This document shows positions 10,216-16,819 of a stretch of DNA of 34,702 nt, one piece after another. The notes beneath the pieces were generated by a model. It worked only from the letters and a program-made list of their open reading frames with translations. It was not told the DNA's origin and ran no database searches. The DNA comes from Pelomonas sp. KK5. GTDB lineage: Bacteria > Pseudomonadota > Gammaproteobacteria > Burkholderiales > Burkholderiaceae_C. Numbering within the stretch: position 1 is the first letter of the stretch; every line of letters starts with the position of its first letter. Location: assembly GCF_001984095.1 (NCBI RefSeq), contig NZ_LYVQ01000048.1:1-34702 (forward strand), read 5' to 3'. Made by a program: the position numbers and the translations under genes.

Positions 10216-10219
10216 CAAG
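10200..10219. repeat. TGTAGG-type motif copy (TGTAGGACAGCGCTGACAAG)
   Basis: This copy overlaps the last codons and stop of the AsmA-family gene and lies 89 bases before the receiver/kinase operon. It is close to the element at 8029 and to the reverse strand of 2109-2144. CTTGACGTACAAG at 10230-10242 is a second inverted repeat in the same gap. Together they are a plausible control region for the receiver/kinase pair. Confidence 0.4.
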
Positions 10220-10229
10220 GACCCAAGTG

Positions 10230-10242
10230 CTTGACGTACAAG
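10230..10242. promoter_or_regulatory. Inverted repeat CTTGACGTACAAG before the receiver/kinase operon
   Basis: CTTG/CAAG arms around a CGT centre share the layout of CTTGTCCTACAAG at 2132-2144. It contains TTGACG, which could serve as a -35 hexamer, but no matching -10 is seen at 16-18 bases. Function is inferred from position only. Confidence 0.35.
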
Positions 10243-10307
10243 ACTCATCGGCGCGCCCTGGCGACAATGGGGCGACATCTCGGCCAGGCCCCCACCAGGG
10301 CGACCGT

Positions 10308-10751
10308 ATGATGGCCGCGACCTCGTCCATGAACCCCTCCGTCGATCCCCTGAGCGCCGCGCGACCCACCTTGAGCTGCTTCCTCGTCGAGGACAGCCCG
10401 GTCATCCGCGAGAACCTGATCGCCACCTTCGAGGAAATGCTGGGCATGCGCGTGGTCGGCTGCGCCGAGGACGAGCAGGCCGCGCTGCGCTGGCTGCAGG
10501 GCCCGGACAGCAGCTGCGACCTGATGATCATCGACATCTTCCTGAAGACGGGCACCGGGCTGGAGGTGCTGTCGCATGCCAAGGCGCTGCGGCCCGGGAT
10601 GAAGCTGGTGGTGCTCAGCAACTACGCCACCACCGAGATGCGCCGGCGCTGCCTGCTGCTCGGGGCGGACCGGGTGTTCGACAAGTCCGCCGAACTGGAG
10701 GAACTGCTCGCCTATTGCGAGAGCGTGCCGGAAAATCCCAGCCACCAATGA
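10308..10751 (+). CDS. Response regulator, receiver only, coupled to kinase
   Basis: The 147-residue protein has about 17 residues of leader and then one receiver domain: acidic residues in LVEDSPV, phospho-acceptor Asp76 in MIIDIFLKTGTG, Ser in VVLSNYAT and Lys in VFDKSAE. It ends right after the receiver fold, with no helix-turn-helix. Its stop overlaps the start of the kinase gene (ATGA at 10748-10751), so the two are translationally coupled and almost certainly partners. The partner is a NarX/DesK-type (HisKA_3) kinase, which normally pairs with LuxR-type DNA-binding regulators, so a regulator without output domain is unusual. ATG codons occur at 10308 and 10311; either could be used. Confidence 0.88.
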   Translation: MMAATSSMNPSVDPLSAARPTLSCFLVEDSPVIRENLIATFEEMLGMRVVGCAEDEQAALRWLQGPDSSCDLMIIDIFLKTGTGLEVLSHAKALRPGMKLVVLSNYATTEMRRRCLLLGADRVFDKSAELEELLAYCESVPENPSHQ

Positions 10752-12181
10752 AGTTCGCCGGCCTGACCTTCCTGAAGCTGCAGCGCAGCGCCTTCGCGCT
10801 CCCGCTGGCCATCCTGGTGGCCGGGCTGATGCTGGCCATCAGCGAGTCGGCCTACTACGGCGCCGACTCCCAGCTCTCGACCCTGGTCGAGATGAACAAG
10901 GCCAAGATGAAGCTGATCGAGGTGGTCGGCCGCGTGACCGACGCCGAGGCCGGCCAGCGCGGCTACCTGCTGACCGGCCGGCCCGAGTACCTGGAGCCCT
11001 ACCGCTTCGCCTCGGTGGACACGCTGGAGGGCCTGGAGACGCTGCGCGTGCTCTACGCCAAGCTCAAGCACAAGGAATCGGAAGCGCTGCGCGAGAAGAT
11101 CGCCAACTCCGCCCAGACCAAGCTCAGCGAGCTCAAGGAAGAACTGCGCCTGTACGACGAGGGCAAGGTGGACGCCGCCCAGGAGCTGCTGATGACCGAC
11201 ATCGGCCGCAACCACATGGAGGCGATCCGCAGCAACGCCGAGGCGCTGCTGGCCCACGAGAACCAGCTGATCGCCGCCGCCACCGGCAATGTGTTCGACA
11301 CGCTGCTGCTGAACCGCGTCGGCGTGGCGGCGATGACGGCGGTCAGCCTGCTGGTGGTCACCATGTTCCTGCGCCAGGGCCGCCAGCTGGACCGCCAGCG
11401 CGAACTGCAGCAGGAGCTGCTGCAGGCCGAGCGCGAGCGGCTGGAGCGCGAGGTGCTGCGCCGCACCGCCGAGCTGACCGAGCTCGCCCAGCATTTGCAG
11501 ACCGCCCGCGAGGACGAGCGCGCCCGCCTGGCCCGCGATCTCCACGACGAGCTCGGCGCGCTGCTCACGGCCGCCAAGCTCGACGTGGCCCGCGTGCGCC
11601 CCAAGCTGCAGCAGGCCCTGCCCGAGGTGCTGCCCCGCATCACCCACCTGGTCGAGACGCTGAACGCCGGCATCGCGCTGAAGCGCCGCATCATCGAGGA
11701 CCTTCGCCCGTCCACGCTGGACCAGCTGGGCCTGGTGCCGGCGCTGGAGATCCTGTGCCGCGACGTGGCCAAGCAGATGAACCTGAGCGTGGTCGTCGAG
11801 CTGGCGCCGGTGAGCCTGGCCGCCAGCGGGCAGCTCAGCGTGTTCCGCCTGGTGCAGGAATCGCTGACCAACGTGGCCAAGTACGCGCAGGCCAGCGAGG
11901 TGCGGGTGTTGCTGAAGGAGGAGGCCGACGGCGGCGTGCTGGTGCGCGTCAGCGACAACGGCCGCGGCTTCGACGCCAGCCAGGTCGGCCGCGCCAAGCA
12001 CGGCCTGCTGGGCATGCGCTTCCGGGTGGAGGCCGAGCAGGGTGAGCTCAGCGTGAGTTCGAGCCCGGGCCAGGGCACCACCGTCGAGGCTCGCCTGCCC
12101 AGCCATCTCTCGCAGGGAGAGGCGGAGCCGGACCTTCCCCCCGGGCAAGCCCCCGCGGCGCCACACACCGCCTCGGCGTAG
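10748..12181 (+). CDS. CHASE3 sensor histidine kinase, HisKA_3 (NarX/DesK) type
   Basis: The 477-residue kinase has a membrane segment at about 16-34, a periplasmic CHASE3 domain with AEAGQRGYLLTGRPEYLEP near 67-85, a second membrane segment near 190-209, a coiled coil with ERERLEREVLRRTAEL, and a HisKA_3 dimerisation domain with the phospho-acceptor His266 in ARDLHDELGALL. The ATPase part retains ESLTNVAKYA (N box), VSDNGRGF and HGLLGMRFRVE. All expected motifs for autophosphorylation are present. The start is set by the ATGA overlap with the receiver gene; a frame extension to 10715 would run inside that gene. The CHASE3 domain resembles that of the hybrid kinase at 3668-7102, so the two kinases may sense related signals. 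It converges on the receiver-kinase at 12274. Confidence 0.93.
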   Translation: MKFAGLTFLKLQRSAFALPLAILVAGLMLAISESAYYGADSQLSTLVEMNKAKMKLIEVVGRVTDAEAGQRGYLLTGRPEYLEPYRFASVDTLEGLETLRVLYAKLKHKESEALREKIANSAQTKLSELKEELRLYDEGKVDAAQELLMTDIGRNHMEAIRSNAEALLAHENQLIAAATGNVFDTLLLNRVGVAAMTAVSLLVVTMFLRQGRQLDRQRELQQELLQAERERLEREVLRRTAELTELAQHLQTAREDERARLARDLHDELGALLTAAKLDVARVRPKLQQALPEVLPRITHLVETLNAGIALKRRIIEDLRPSTLDQLGLVPALEILCRDVAKQMNLSVVVELAPVSLAASGQLSVFRLVQESLTNVAKYAQASEVRVLLKEEADGGVLVRVSDNGRGFDASQVGRAKHGLLGMRFRVEAEQGELSVSSSPGQGTTVEARLPSHLSQGEAEPDLPPGQAPAAPHTASA

Positions 12182-12224
12182 CCCTGAGCACGCGCATTCC
12201 GGCCCGAGCCGGCCCAGGTGCGTC

Positions 12225-12249
12225 GGGTGGCGGGTCGATCCCGCCATCC
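12225..12249. terminator. Stem-loop between convergent kinase genes
   Basis: TGGCGGG (12228-12234), loop TCGAT and CCCGCCA (12240-12246) form a strong stem that extends three more pairs with one G-T wobble. It lies between two convergent genes, where a bidirectional terminator is expected, but there is no T-run on either side. Confidence 0.45.
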
Positions 12250-12273
12250 GGTGCGTCCCCTTTGGGCGAGGGT

Positions 12274-13461
12274 CTATATATCCGACCAGCCGCGCGGCAG
12301 CATCAGCTCGAAGCGGGTGCCGTGGCCCTGGCGGGAGCTGCCGATCAATGAGCCGCCGTGCGCCCGGGCGATGTCCTGCGGGCCCTGCAGGCCGGAGCCG
12401 ACCTGGGTGGCGGTCATGCCCTCCACCGTCTTGCCGGCGCCGAACAGGTAGCGCGCCGCAGCGTCGCTGAGCACCAGGTCGAAGCACAGGCTCAGGCGGA
12501 TCGCGCGGCGCGCGGTGCCGTCCAGGTAAACAGTTATCTGAGCGTCACCGGCATGGGTGGCCGCCTGCAGCAGCAGGTGGTCGATCGCGTCGGCCACCAG
12601 CCGGGCGTCGAAGTCGGCCATCGGGTCGCCCTCGCTCTCGAAGGTGCAGGGCACCCACAGCAGCGCCTGGTTGACGCCCACCTGCAGCCGCTGCTCCACC
12701 AGCCGCGCCAGGTCGCCGCGCGCCAGCACCGGCTTCAGCTCGCCGTCGGGCATGCGGCCGAGGTTGACGAGGTGGTCCACCTGCCGGCCGAGCACCGTGG
12801 TGGCGGCCTTCATGCGGGCGCCGGCCTTCTGCAGCGTCGGCAGCTCGCTGCGGCGGATCATCATCTCGGCATTGAGCATCAGCACCGTCAGCGGCTCGCG
12901 GATGTCGTGCGACAGCGCGGCCAGCATCAGCGCGTTGGTGCGGGCCAGGCGCTCGAGCTCGGCCACCTTGGTGGCCAGCAGCTGGCGCTGGCGGTGCAGG
13001 TCGACGAAGACCTTGATCTTGCCGTCCAGCACCTGCGGGTCCACCGGCTTGTAGAGGAAGTCCACCGCGCCGGCCTCGTAGCCGCGGAACATGCGCTGCG
13101 CCTCGCGGGCGCCGGCGGTCAGGAAGATGATCGGCACATGGCGCGTGCGTTCGCTGCCACGCATCAGCTCGGCCAGCGTGTAGCCGTCCATCACCGGCAT
13201 CTGCACGTCCAGCAGGGCCAGCACGATGTCGTCGTGCACCAGCAGCAACTCCAGCGCTGCATGGCCGGACTCGGCCACCAGCACGGTCAGGTCCTCGTCG
13301 GCCAGCGCGGCCTGCATGGCCAGCAGGCTCTGGGGGTTGTCGTCCACCACCAGGATGTTCAGCGGCGCTCGCGGCGGCGCGGGGGGCGTGGTGACCGGTT
13401 CGGCGGCCGGAGCCGGAGCAAGAACCGGAGCATCGAGCGTCGGCATCAGCGTGTGTTCCAT
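12274..13461 (-). CDS. Receiver-histidine kinase hybrid with degenerate ATPase domain
   Basis: The 395-residue soluble protein starts with a Pro/Ala-rich linker. A receiver follows (about 34-150; VVDDN, Asp85 in LLDVQMPVMDG, Thr in FLTAG, Lys in LYKPVD), then a HisKA-like helix pair with His185 in SHDIREPL and a C-terminal HATPase-like domain. In that domain the N box reads DHLLLQAATHA, so the catalytic Asn is replaced by Gln299, and the G1 box (DxGxG) is absent (LCFDLVLSD). The end (GSGLQGPQDIARAHGGSL, GHGTRFELMLP) is kept. It may therefore not bind ATP normally and could act as a phosphatase, adaptor or phospho-acceptor. The CheR gene upstream overlaps its start by 16 bases; a second ATG at 13446 would give no overlap beyond the stop codon. 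Confidence 0.88.
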   Translation of the reverse strand: MEHTLMPTLDAPVLAPAPAAEPVTTPPAPPRAPLNILVVDDNPQSLLAMQAALADEDLTVLVAESGHAALELLLVHDDIVLALLDVQMPVMDGYTLAELMRGSERTRHVPIIFLTAGAREAQRMFRGYEAGAVDFLYKPVDPQVLDGKIKVFVDLHRQRQLLATKVAELERLARTNALMLAALSHDIREPLTVLMLNAEMMIRRSELPTLQKAGARMKAATTVLGRQVDHLVNLGRMPDGELKPVLARGDLARLVEQRLQVGVNQALLWVPCTFESEGDPMADFDARLVADAIDHLLLQAATHAGDAQITVYLDGTARRAIRLSLCFDLVLSDAAARYLFGAGKTVEGMTATQVGSGLQGPQDIARAHGGSLIGSSRQGHGTRFELMLPRGWSDI

Positions 13462-14396
13462 GGCGGCGTGGTCCTGCGAGTGGTAGGCGTGATGTCGTGC
13501 GGCGCGGCGTCGGGTAGGCGCCGGTAGAGCTTGACATCGGCTTGGACATGGATGGGCTCGAAGGCCCGGGCGTGGGCCCCGAACTGCAGGGTCTCCCGGC
13601 TGCCCAGCCCCAGGAAGCCGCCGCGCACCAGCGAGTCCCGGAACAGGCCGATGCTGCGGTCCTGCAGCGCCGGGGTGAAGTAGATCAGCACGTTGCGGCA
13701 GGAGACCAGGTGCAACTCGGAGAACACCGCGTCGGTGGCCAGGCTGTGGTCGGCGAACATGATCTGGCGGCGCAGGCCGCGGTCGAAGGCGATCGCGTCG
13801 TAGGCGCAGGTGTAGTAGTCCGACAGCGAGCCGGTGCCGCCCGAGGCCAGGTAGTTGCGGCTGAACTGCGCGGCGCGATCGCGCGGGAACACGCCAGCCT
13901 CGGCACGCTGCAGCGCCTGCGGGTTGATGTCGGTGGCGTAGAGGATGGTGCGGTCCAGCAGGCCGGCTTCCTTGAGCAGGATGGCCATGGACCAGACTTC
14001 CTCGCCGTGGCTGCAGCCGGCCACCCAGACCTTCAGCGAAGGCCAGGTGGACAGCTGCGGCATCACCTCCTCGCGCAGCACGCGGAAGTAGGCCGGGTCG
14101 CGGAACATCTCGCTGACCTGCACGGTGAGGTACTGCAGCAGCCGCGCGAACACGGCCGGCTCGCGCAGCAGCGCATGCTGCAGCTCGCTGAGGTGCTCGT
14201 AGCCCATCTGGTCGCGGGCCTGGGCCATGCGCCGGCGCAGCAGGCCCGGCGCGTAGGCGCGGAAGTCGTGCTGGTAGCGCAGGTAGATGGCCTCCATCAA
14301 CAGGCGGATCTCCAGCTCGCCGATCGTTTCGTCGGCGCCGGCAAGCTCGGCATCGTCGGCGGGCAGGACGGAGGCAGGATTCATCAGCGCAGCCAT
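13446..14396 (-). CDS. CheR-type protein-glutamate methyltransferase
   Basis: The 316-residue protein has an N-terminal helical CheR domain (about 30-85) and a SAM-dependent methyltransferase domain. Visible motifs are VWVAGCSHGEEVWSMA (SAM motif I; the usual form is GCSTGEEPYS), YATDINPQAL, and SCRNVLIYF, the CheR signature. It would transfer methyl groups from S-adenosylmethionine to glutamates of a receptor or partner protein. No methyl-accepting receptor or CheB esterase gene lies nearby; instead it forms a two-gene unit with the receiver-kinase downstream. The start at 14396 (MAALMNP) is a choice: ATG 14384 is also possible and neither has a strong ribosome-binding site. The longer frame to 14558 crosses a palindrome and is unlikely. 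Confidence 0.9.
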   Translation of the reverse strand: MAALMNPASVLPADDAELAGADETIGELEIRLLMEAIYLRYQHDFRAYAPGLLRRRMAQARDQMGYEHLSELQHALLREPAVFARLLQYLTVQVSEMFRDPAYFRVLREEVMPQLSTWPSLKVWVAGCSHGEEVWSMAILLKEAGLLDRTILYATDINPQALQRAEAGVFPRDRAAQFSRNYLASGGTGSLSDYYTCAYDAIAFDRGLRRQIMFADHSLATDAVFSELHLVSCRNVLIYFTPALQDRSIGLFRDSLVRGGFLGLGSRETLQFGAHARAFEPIHVQADVKLYRRLPDAAPHDITPTTRRTTPPWNTR

Positions 14397-14450
14397 GGCT
14401 GTATCAAGGTGGAACGCGAGCCGATTCTGCCAAGGGAAACCGGCGCAAGG

Positions 14451-14468
14451 TGTAGGCTGGCGCCTACA
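14451..14468. promoter_or_regulatory. Inverted repeat TGTAGGC-TGGC-GCCTACA
   Basis: A perfect 7-bp inverted repeat with a 4-base spacer lies in the divergent gap, 55 bases before cheR and 84 bases before the small membrane protein gene. It is the most symmetric member of the TGTAGG/CCTACA group. The symmetry fits a dimeric regulator's operator, but a transcript hairpin or dispersed repeat is possible. Confidence 0.5.
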
Positions 14469-14551
14469 AATGGGCGCGGCGCATGCCGCTGTATGCGCGC
14501 AGCGCGCGCATCGAAGATCCACTCCACCAAACACCCACCGACGAGGCCGCC

Positions 14552-14710
14552 ATGACACTGACCGCGCTGATCGCCATGCTGCTGGTGAGCCTCGTCGCGC
14601 TGCCGCTCGGTGCGCTGGCCGCCCTGATGTGGAACGCCATCCCGTCCACGGGCATCGGCGACGTCTACCCCGACGAGCGCCTGCTCAGCGCCATCGGCGC
14701 GTGGCGCTGA
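14552..14710 (+). CDS. Small membrane protein (52 aa)
   Basis: The product has one hydrophobic segment covering about residues 3-28 (LTALIAMLLVSLVALPLGAL) and a short polar C-terminus with IPSTGIGDVYPDERLLSA. A GAGG motif lies about 8 bases upstream of the ATG. It overlaps the GTG start of the topoisomerase IB gene by 10 bases, so the two may be translationally coupled. I recognise no family. It could be a membrane-anchored stress peptide; its function is unknown. Confidence 0.55.
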   Translation: MTLTALIAMLLVSLVALPLGALAALMWNAIPSTGIGDVYPDERLLSAIGAWR

Positions 14711-15699
14711 TCCACGTCAGCGACGAGATGCCCGGCATCCGCCGGGTGCGCCGCGGCCGCGGCTTCGCCTACCGCGCGAGCCAGGGCCAGTGGCTGAGGG
14801 ACGAGAACGAGATCGCCCGCATCCGCAGCCTGGCGATCCCGCCGGCCTATTCCGACGTCTGGATCTGCCCGCTGCCCAACGGCCACCTGCAGGCCACCGG
14901 CCGCGACGCCCGCGGCCGCAAGCAGTACCGCTACCACCCGCAGTGGCTTGCCGACCAGGGCCAGGCCAAGTTCGACCGGCTGAAGGCCTTCGGCCGCGCG
15001 CTGCCGCGCATCCGCGCCCGGGTGGCGCGCGACCTGCGCAGCGAGCTTCCGCAGGCCCGCGTGCTGGCCGCGCTGGTGCGCCTGCTGGATACGACGCTGG
15101 CCCGCATCGGCAACGACGAGTACGCCCGCGGCAACGGCTCCTTCGGCCTGACCACGCTGCGCAACCCGCATGCGCGGGTCCGCGGCGCCCGGCTGCGCCT
15201 GAGCTTCCGCGGCAAGAGCGGCGTGATGCACGACATCACCGTCGAGGACCCGCGCCTGGCCCGCATCGTGCGGCACTGCCAGGAGCTGCCCGGACAGGAG
15301 CTGTTCCAGTACGTGGACGAAGCCGGCGAGCTGCACCGCGTGGGCTCCGCCGACGTCAACGACTACCTGGCCGCGGCCGCCGGCGAGCGCTTCACCGCCA
15401 AGGACTTCCGCACCTGGCACGGCAGCGCGCTCGCGCTGCAGCTGGCCCTGCAGTCGCCGCTGCCCTTCGCCATGAAGCCGGCGCTGGCGGCGGTGTCCGA
15501 GCGGCTGCGCAACACGCCGGCCGTGTGCCGCAGCGCCTACATCCATCCTCGCGTGCTGACGCTGTGGCAGGCGCTGGCCGCGGCGGCCACGCCGGAGGAC
15601 GCCGGGCGGCTGCGCGCGAGCGCATCGGCGGGCCGTACCGCGACCCGGCTGCCGGCCGGCGAGCGGCAGCTGCTGTGCTTCCTGCGCCGTCCGGCCTGA
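14701..15699 (+). CDS. DNA topoisomerase IB (poxvirus-like bacterial type)
   Basis: The 332-residue enzyme relaxes supercoils by nicking one strand through a 3'-phosphotyrosine intermediate. The N-terminal domain shows HVSDEMPGIRRVRRGRGF and WICPLPNGHLQATGRDARGR. The catalytic domain shows YARGNGSFGLTTLRN with a catalytic Arg, KSGVMHDI with a catalytic Lys, FRTWHGSALA, and the nucleophile Tyr280 in CRSAYIHP. The length is normal for bacterial type IB enzymes. GTG 14701 was chosen because VALIHVSDE matches the usual family N-terminus; ATG 14728 would remove it. It overlaps the small membrane protein gene. Such enzymes are accessory and occur patchily, often with stress or DNA-repair genes. Confidence 0.9.
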   Translation: MALIHVSDEMPGIRRVRRGRGFAYRASQGQWLRDENEIARIRSLAIPPAYSDVWICPLPNGHLQATGRDARGRKQYRYHPQWLADQGQAKFDRLKAFGRALPRIRARVARDLRSELPQARVLAALVRLLDTTLARIGNDEYARGNGSFGLTTLRNPHARVRGARLRLSFRGKSGVMHDITVEDPRLARIVRHCQELPGQELFQYVDEAGELHRVGSADVNDYLAAAAGERFTAKDFRTWHGSALALQLALQSPLPFAMKPALAAVSERLRNTPAVCRSAYIHPRVLTLWQALAAAATPEDAGRLRASASAGRTATRLPAGERQLLCFLRRPA

Positions 15700-15741
15700 T
15701 CCTACGCAGCGTCGCGCCGCCTTCCCACAACCCGCCCGGCG

Positions 15742-15785
15742 GTGTCTCCGCAAGATCGAGCCATCGATCATGTTCCCGGAGACAC
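15742..15785 (+). promoter_or_regulatory. Leader hairpin that may sequester the ribosome-binding site
   Basis: GTGTCTCCG (15742-15750) pairs perfectly with CGGAGACAC (15777-15785), and inside it GATCGA (15754-15759) pairs with TCGATC (15764-15769) around a GCCA loop. The GGAGA ribosome-binding site of the next gene (15778-15782) lies within the 3' arm, 4 bases before the end of the leader. Such a fold would hide the site, as in RNA thermometers or riboregulators. The fold is read by eye and regulation is inferred. Confidence 0.45.
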
Positions 15786-15789
15786 GCCC

Positions 15790-16689
15790 ATGAACTTCAC
15801 CACGCCCGAACGCCTCCAGCAGCCGCTGCCCGTGCTCGACACGGAAGCCGCTGCCGTCTCTTCCGTCCATCCGCTGCACGAGCACGCGCTGTGCTGGCGC
15901 GCCGTGCTGGCCGGCGCGGCCGGCGCGGCGGCGCTGTCGCTGATCCTGCTGGTGCTGGGCATGGGCCTGGGCCTGTCGGCGGTGTCGCCCTGGTCGCAGG
16001 CCGGCATCGCGGCCACGACCTTCGGCCTCTCGACGATCCTGTGGGTCACGCTGACGCAGGTGGCGGCCTCGGGGCTGGGCGGCTATCTCGCCGGCCGGCT
16101 GCGCGGCGGCTGGCAGCGCGCCAGCACCGACGAGACCCACTTCCGCGATACCACCCACGGCTTCCTGGCCTGGGCGGTGGCGACGCTGGCCACCGCGGCG
16201 GCGCTGACCGGCGCGATCGGCGGGGTGCTGGGCAGCGGCGCCCAGGCCACGGCGCTCGGCGCCGGCGCGGCGGTCAATTCCACCAGCCGCTACTTCGAGT
16301 CCTCGCTGTTCCGCCCGGCGCCGAACCTGCCGGCCACCGCCGACCCGGTGCCGGCGGCAACGGTGAGCGAGATGGCCGACATCTTCGCCAACGCCGGCCG
16401 CTCGCCGACGCTGCCGCCGTCCGACCAGACCTACGTCGCCCAGCTGGTGGCGCGCCATGACGGCATCTCCCAGCAGGCCGCAGAGAAGCGCGTGGCCGAC
16501 GTCTACGCCGCCGCGCAGCTGAAGCTGCAGCGCGCGCAGGAGGCTGCGGACCAGGCGCGCAAGGCCGGCGCCCATGCGGCACTGTGGCTGTTCGTCTCGC
16601 TGCTGGCCGGGGCCTTCGTGGCCAGCCTGATGGCGGTGTTCGGCGGCCGCCAGCGCGACGCGGATGCCGTGCTGGTCGTCGCCGCCTGA
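15790..16689 (+). CDS. PhnA-like multispanning membrane protein
   Basis: The 299-residue protein has about 35 polar N-terminal residues, then four hydrophobic segments: AVLAGAAGAAALSLILLVLG, a stretch around ILWVTLTQVAASGLGGYLAG, FLAWAVATLATAAALTGAIG, and LWLFVSLLAGAFVASLMAVF near 265-285. Between the third and fourth is a soluble region of about 90 residues with alanine/glutamine-rich helices. The WRAVLAG...LGMGLGLS start and the GGYLAGRLRG and THGFLAWAV motifs match proteins often annotated as PhnA-like, of unknown function and with no demonstrated link to phosphonates. The ATG at 15790 has GGAGA upstream, inside the leader hairpin. A 24-codon gene follows 40 bases later. Confidence 0.75.
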   Translation: MNFTTPERLQQPLPVLDTEAAAVSSVHPLHEHALCWRAVLAGAAGAAALSLILLVLGMGLGLSAVSPWSQAGIAATTFGLSTILWVTLTQVAASGLGGYLAGRLRGGWQRASTDETHFRDTTHGFLAWAVATLATAAALTGAIGGVLGSGAQATALGAGAAVNSTSRYFESSLFRPAPNLPATADPVPAATVSEMADIFANAGRSPTLPPSDQTYVAQLVARHDGISQQAAEKRVADVYAAAQLKLQRAQEAADQARKAGAHAALWLFVSLLAGAFVASLMAVFGGRQRDADAVLVVAA

Positions 16690-16729
16690 TCTCCCCGTCC
16701 GATCACTACACCGTCAAGGAGACCCCACC

Positions 16730-16804
16730 ATGCGCTCACTGCTTCTCTGGCTGCTCGGCGTGCCCATCCCGATCATCATCCTGATCGCGCTGTTCACGCA
16801 CTGA
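16730..16804 (+). CDS. Membrane microprotein (24 aa)
   Basis: An ATG at 16730 is preceded by a perfect AAGGAG ribosome-binding site with 8-base spacing. The 24 residues are almost entirely hydrophobic: a single predicted helix starts MRSLLLWLLG, breaks at VPIP and ends in ALFTH. The GVPIPIIIL core resembles very short conserved hypothetical peptides that I recall from Burkholderiales genomes, which should be checked. It follows the PhnA-like gene on the same strand and probably shares its transcript. It is too short for most gene callers. It may modulate the neighbouring membrane protein; this is a guess. Confidence 0.6.
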   Translation: MRSLLLWLLGVPIPIIILIALFTH

Positions 16805-16819
16805 GCCGCTCTCCCGACT

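Noticed and set aside
14665-16575. 636-codon minus-strand frame opposite topoisomerase IB
   Set aside because: It is antisense to two genes with clear families; no independent start signal or motif.
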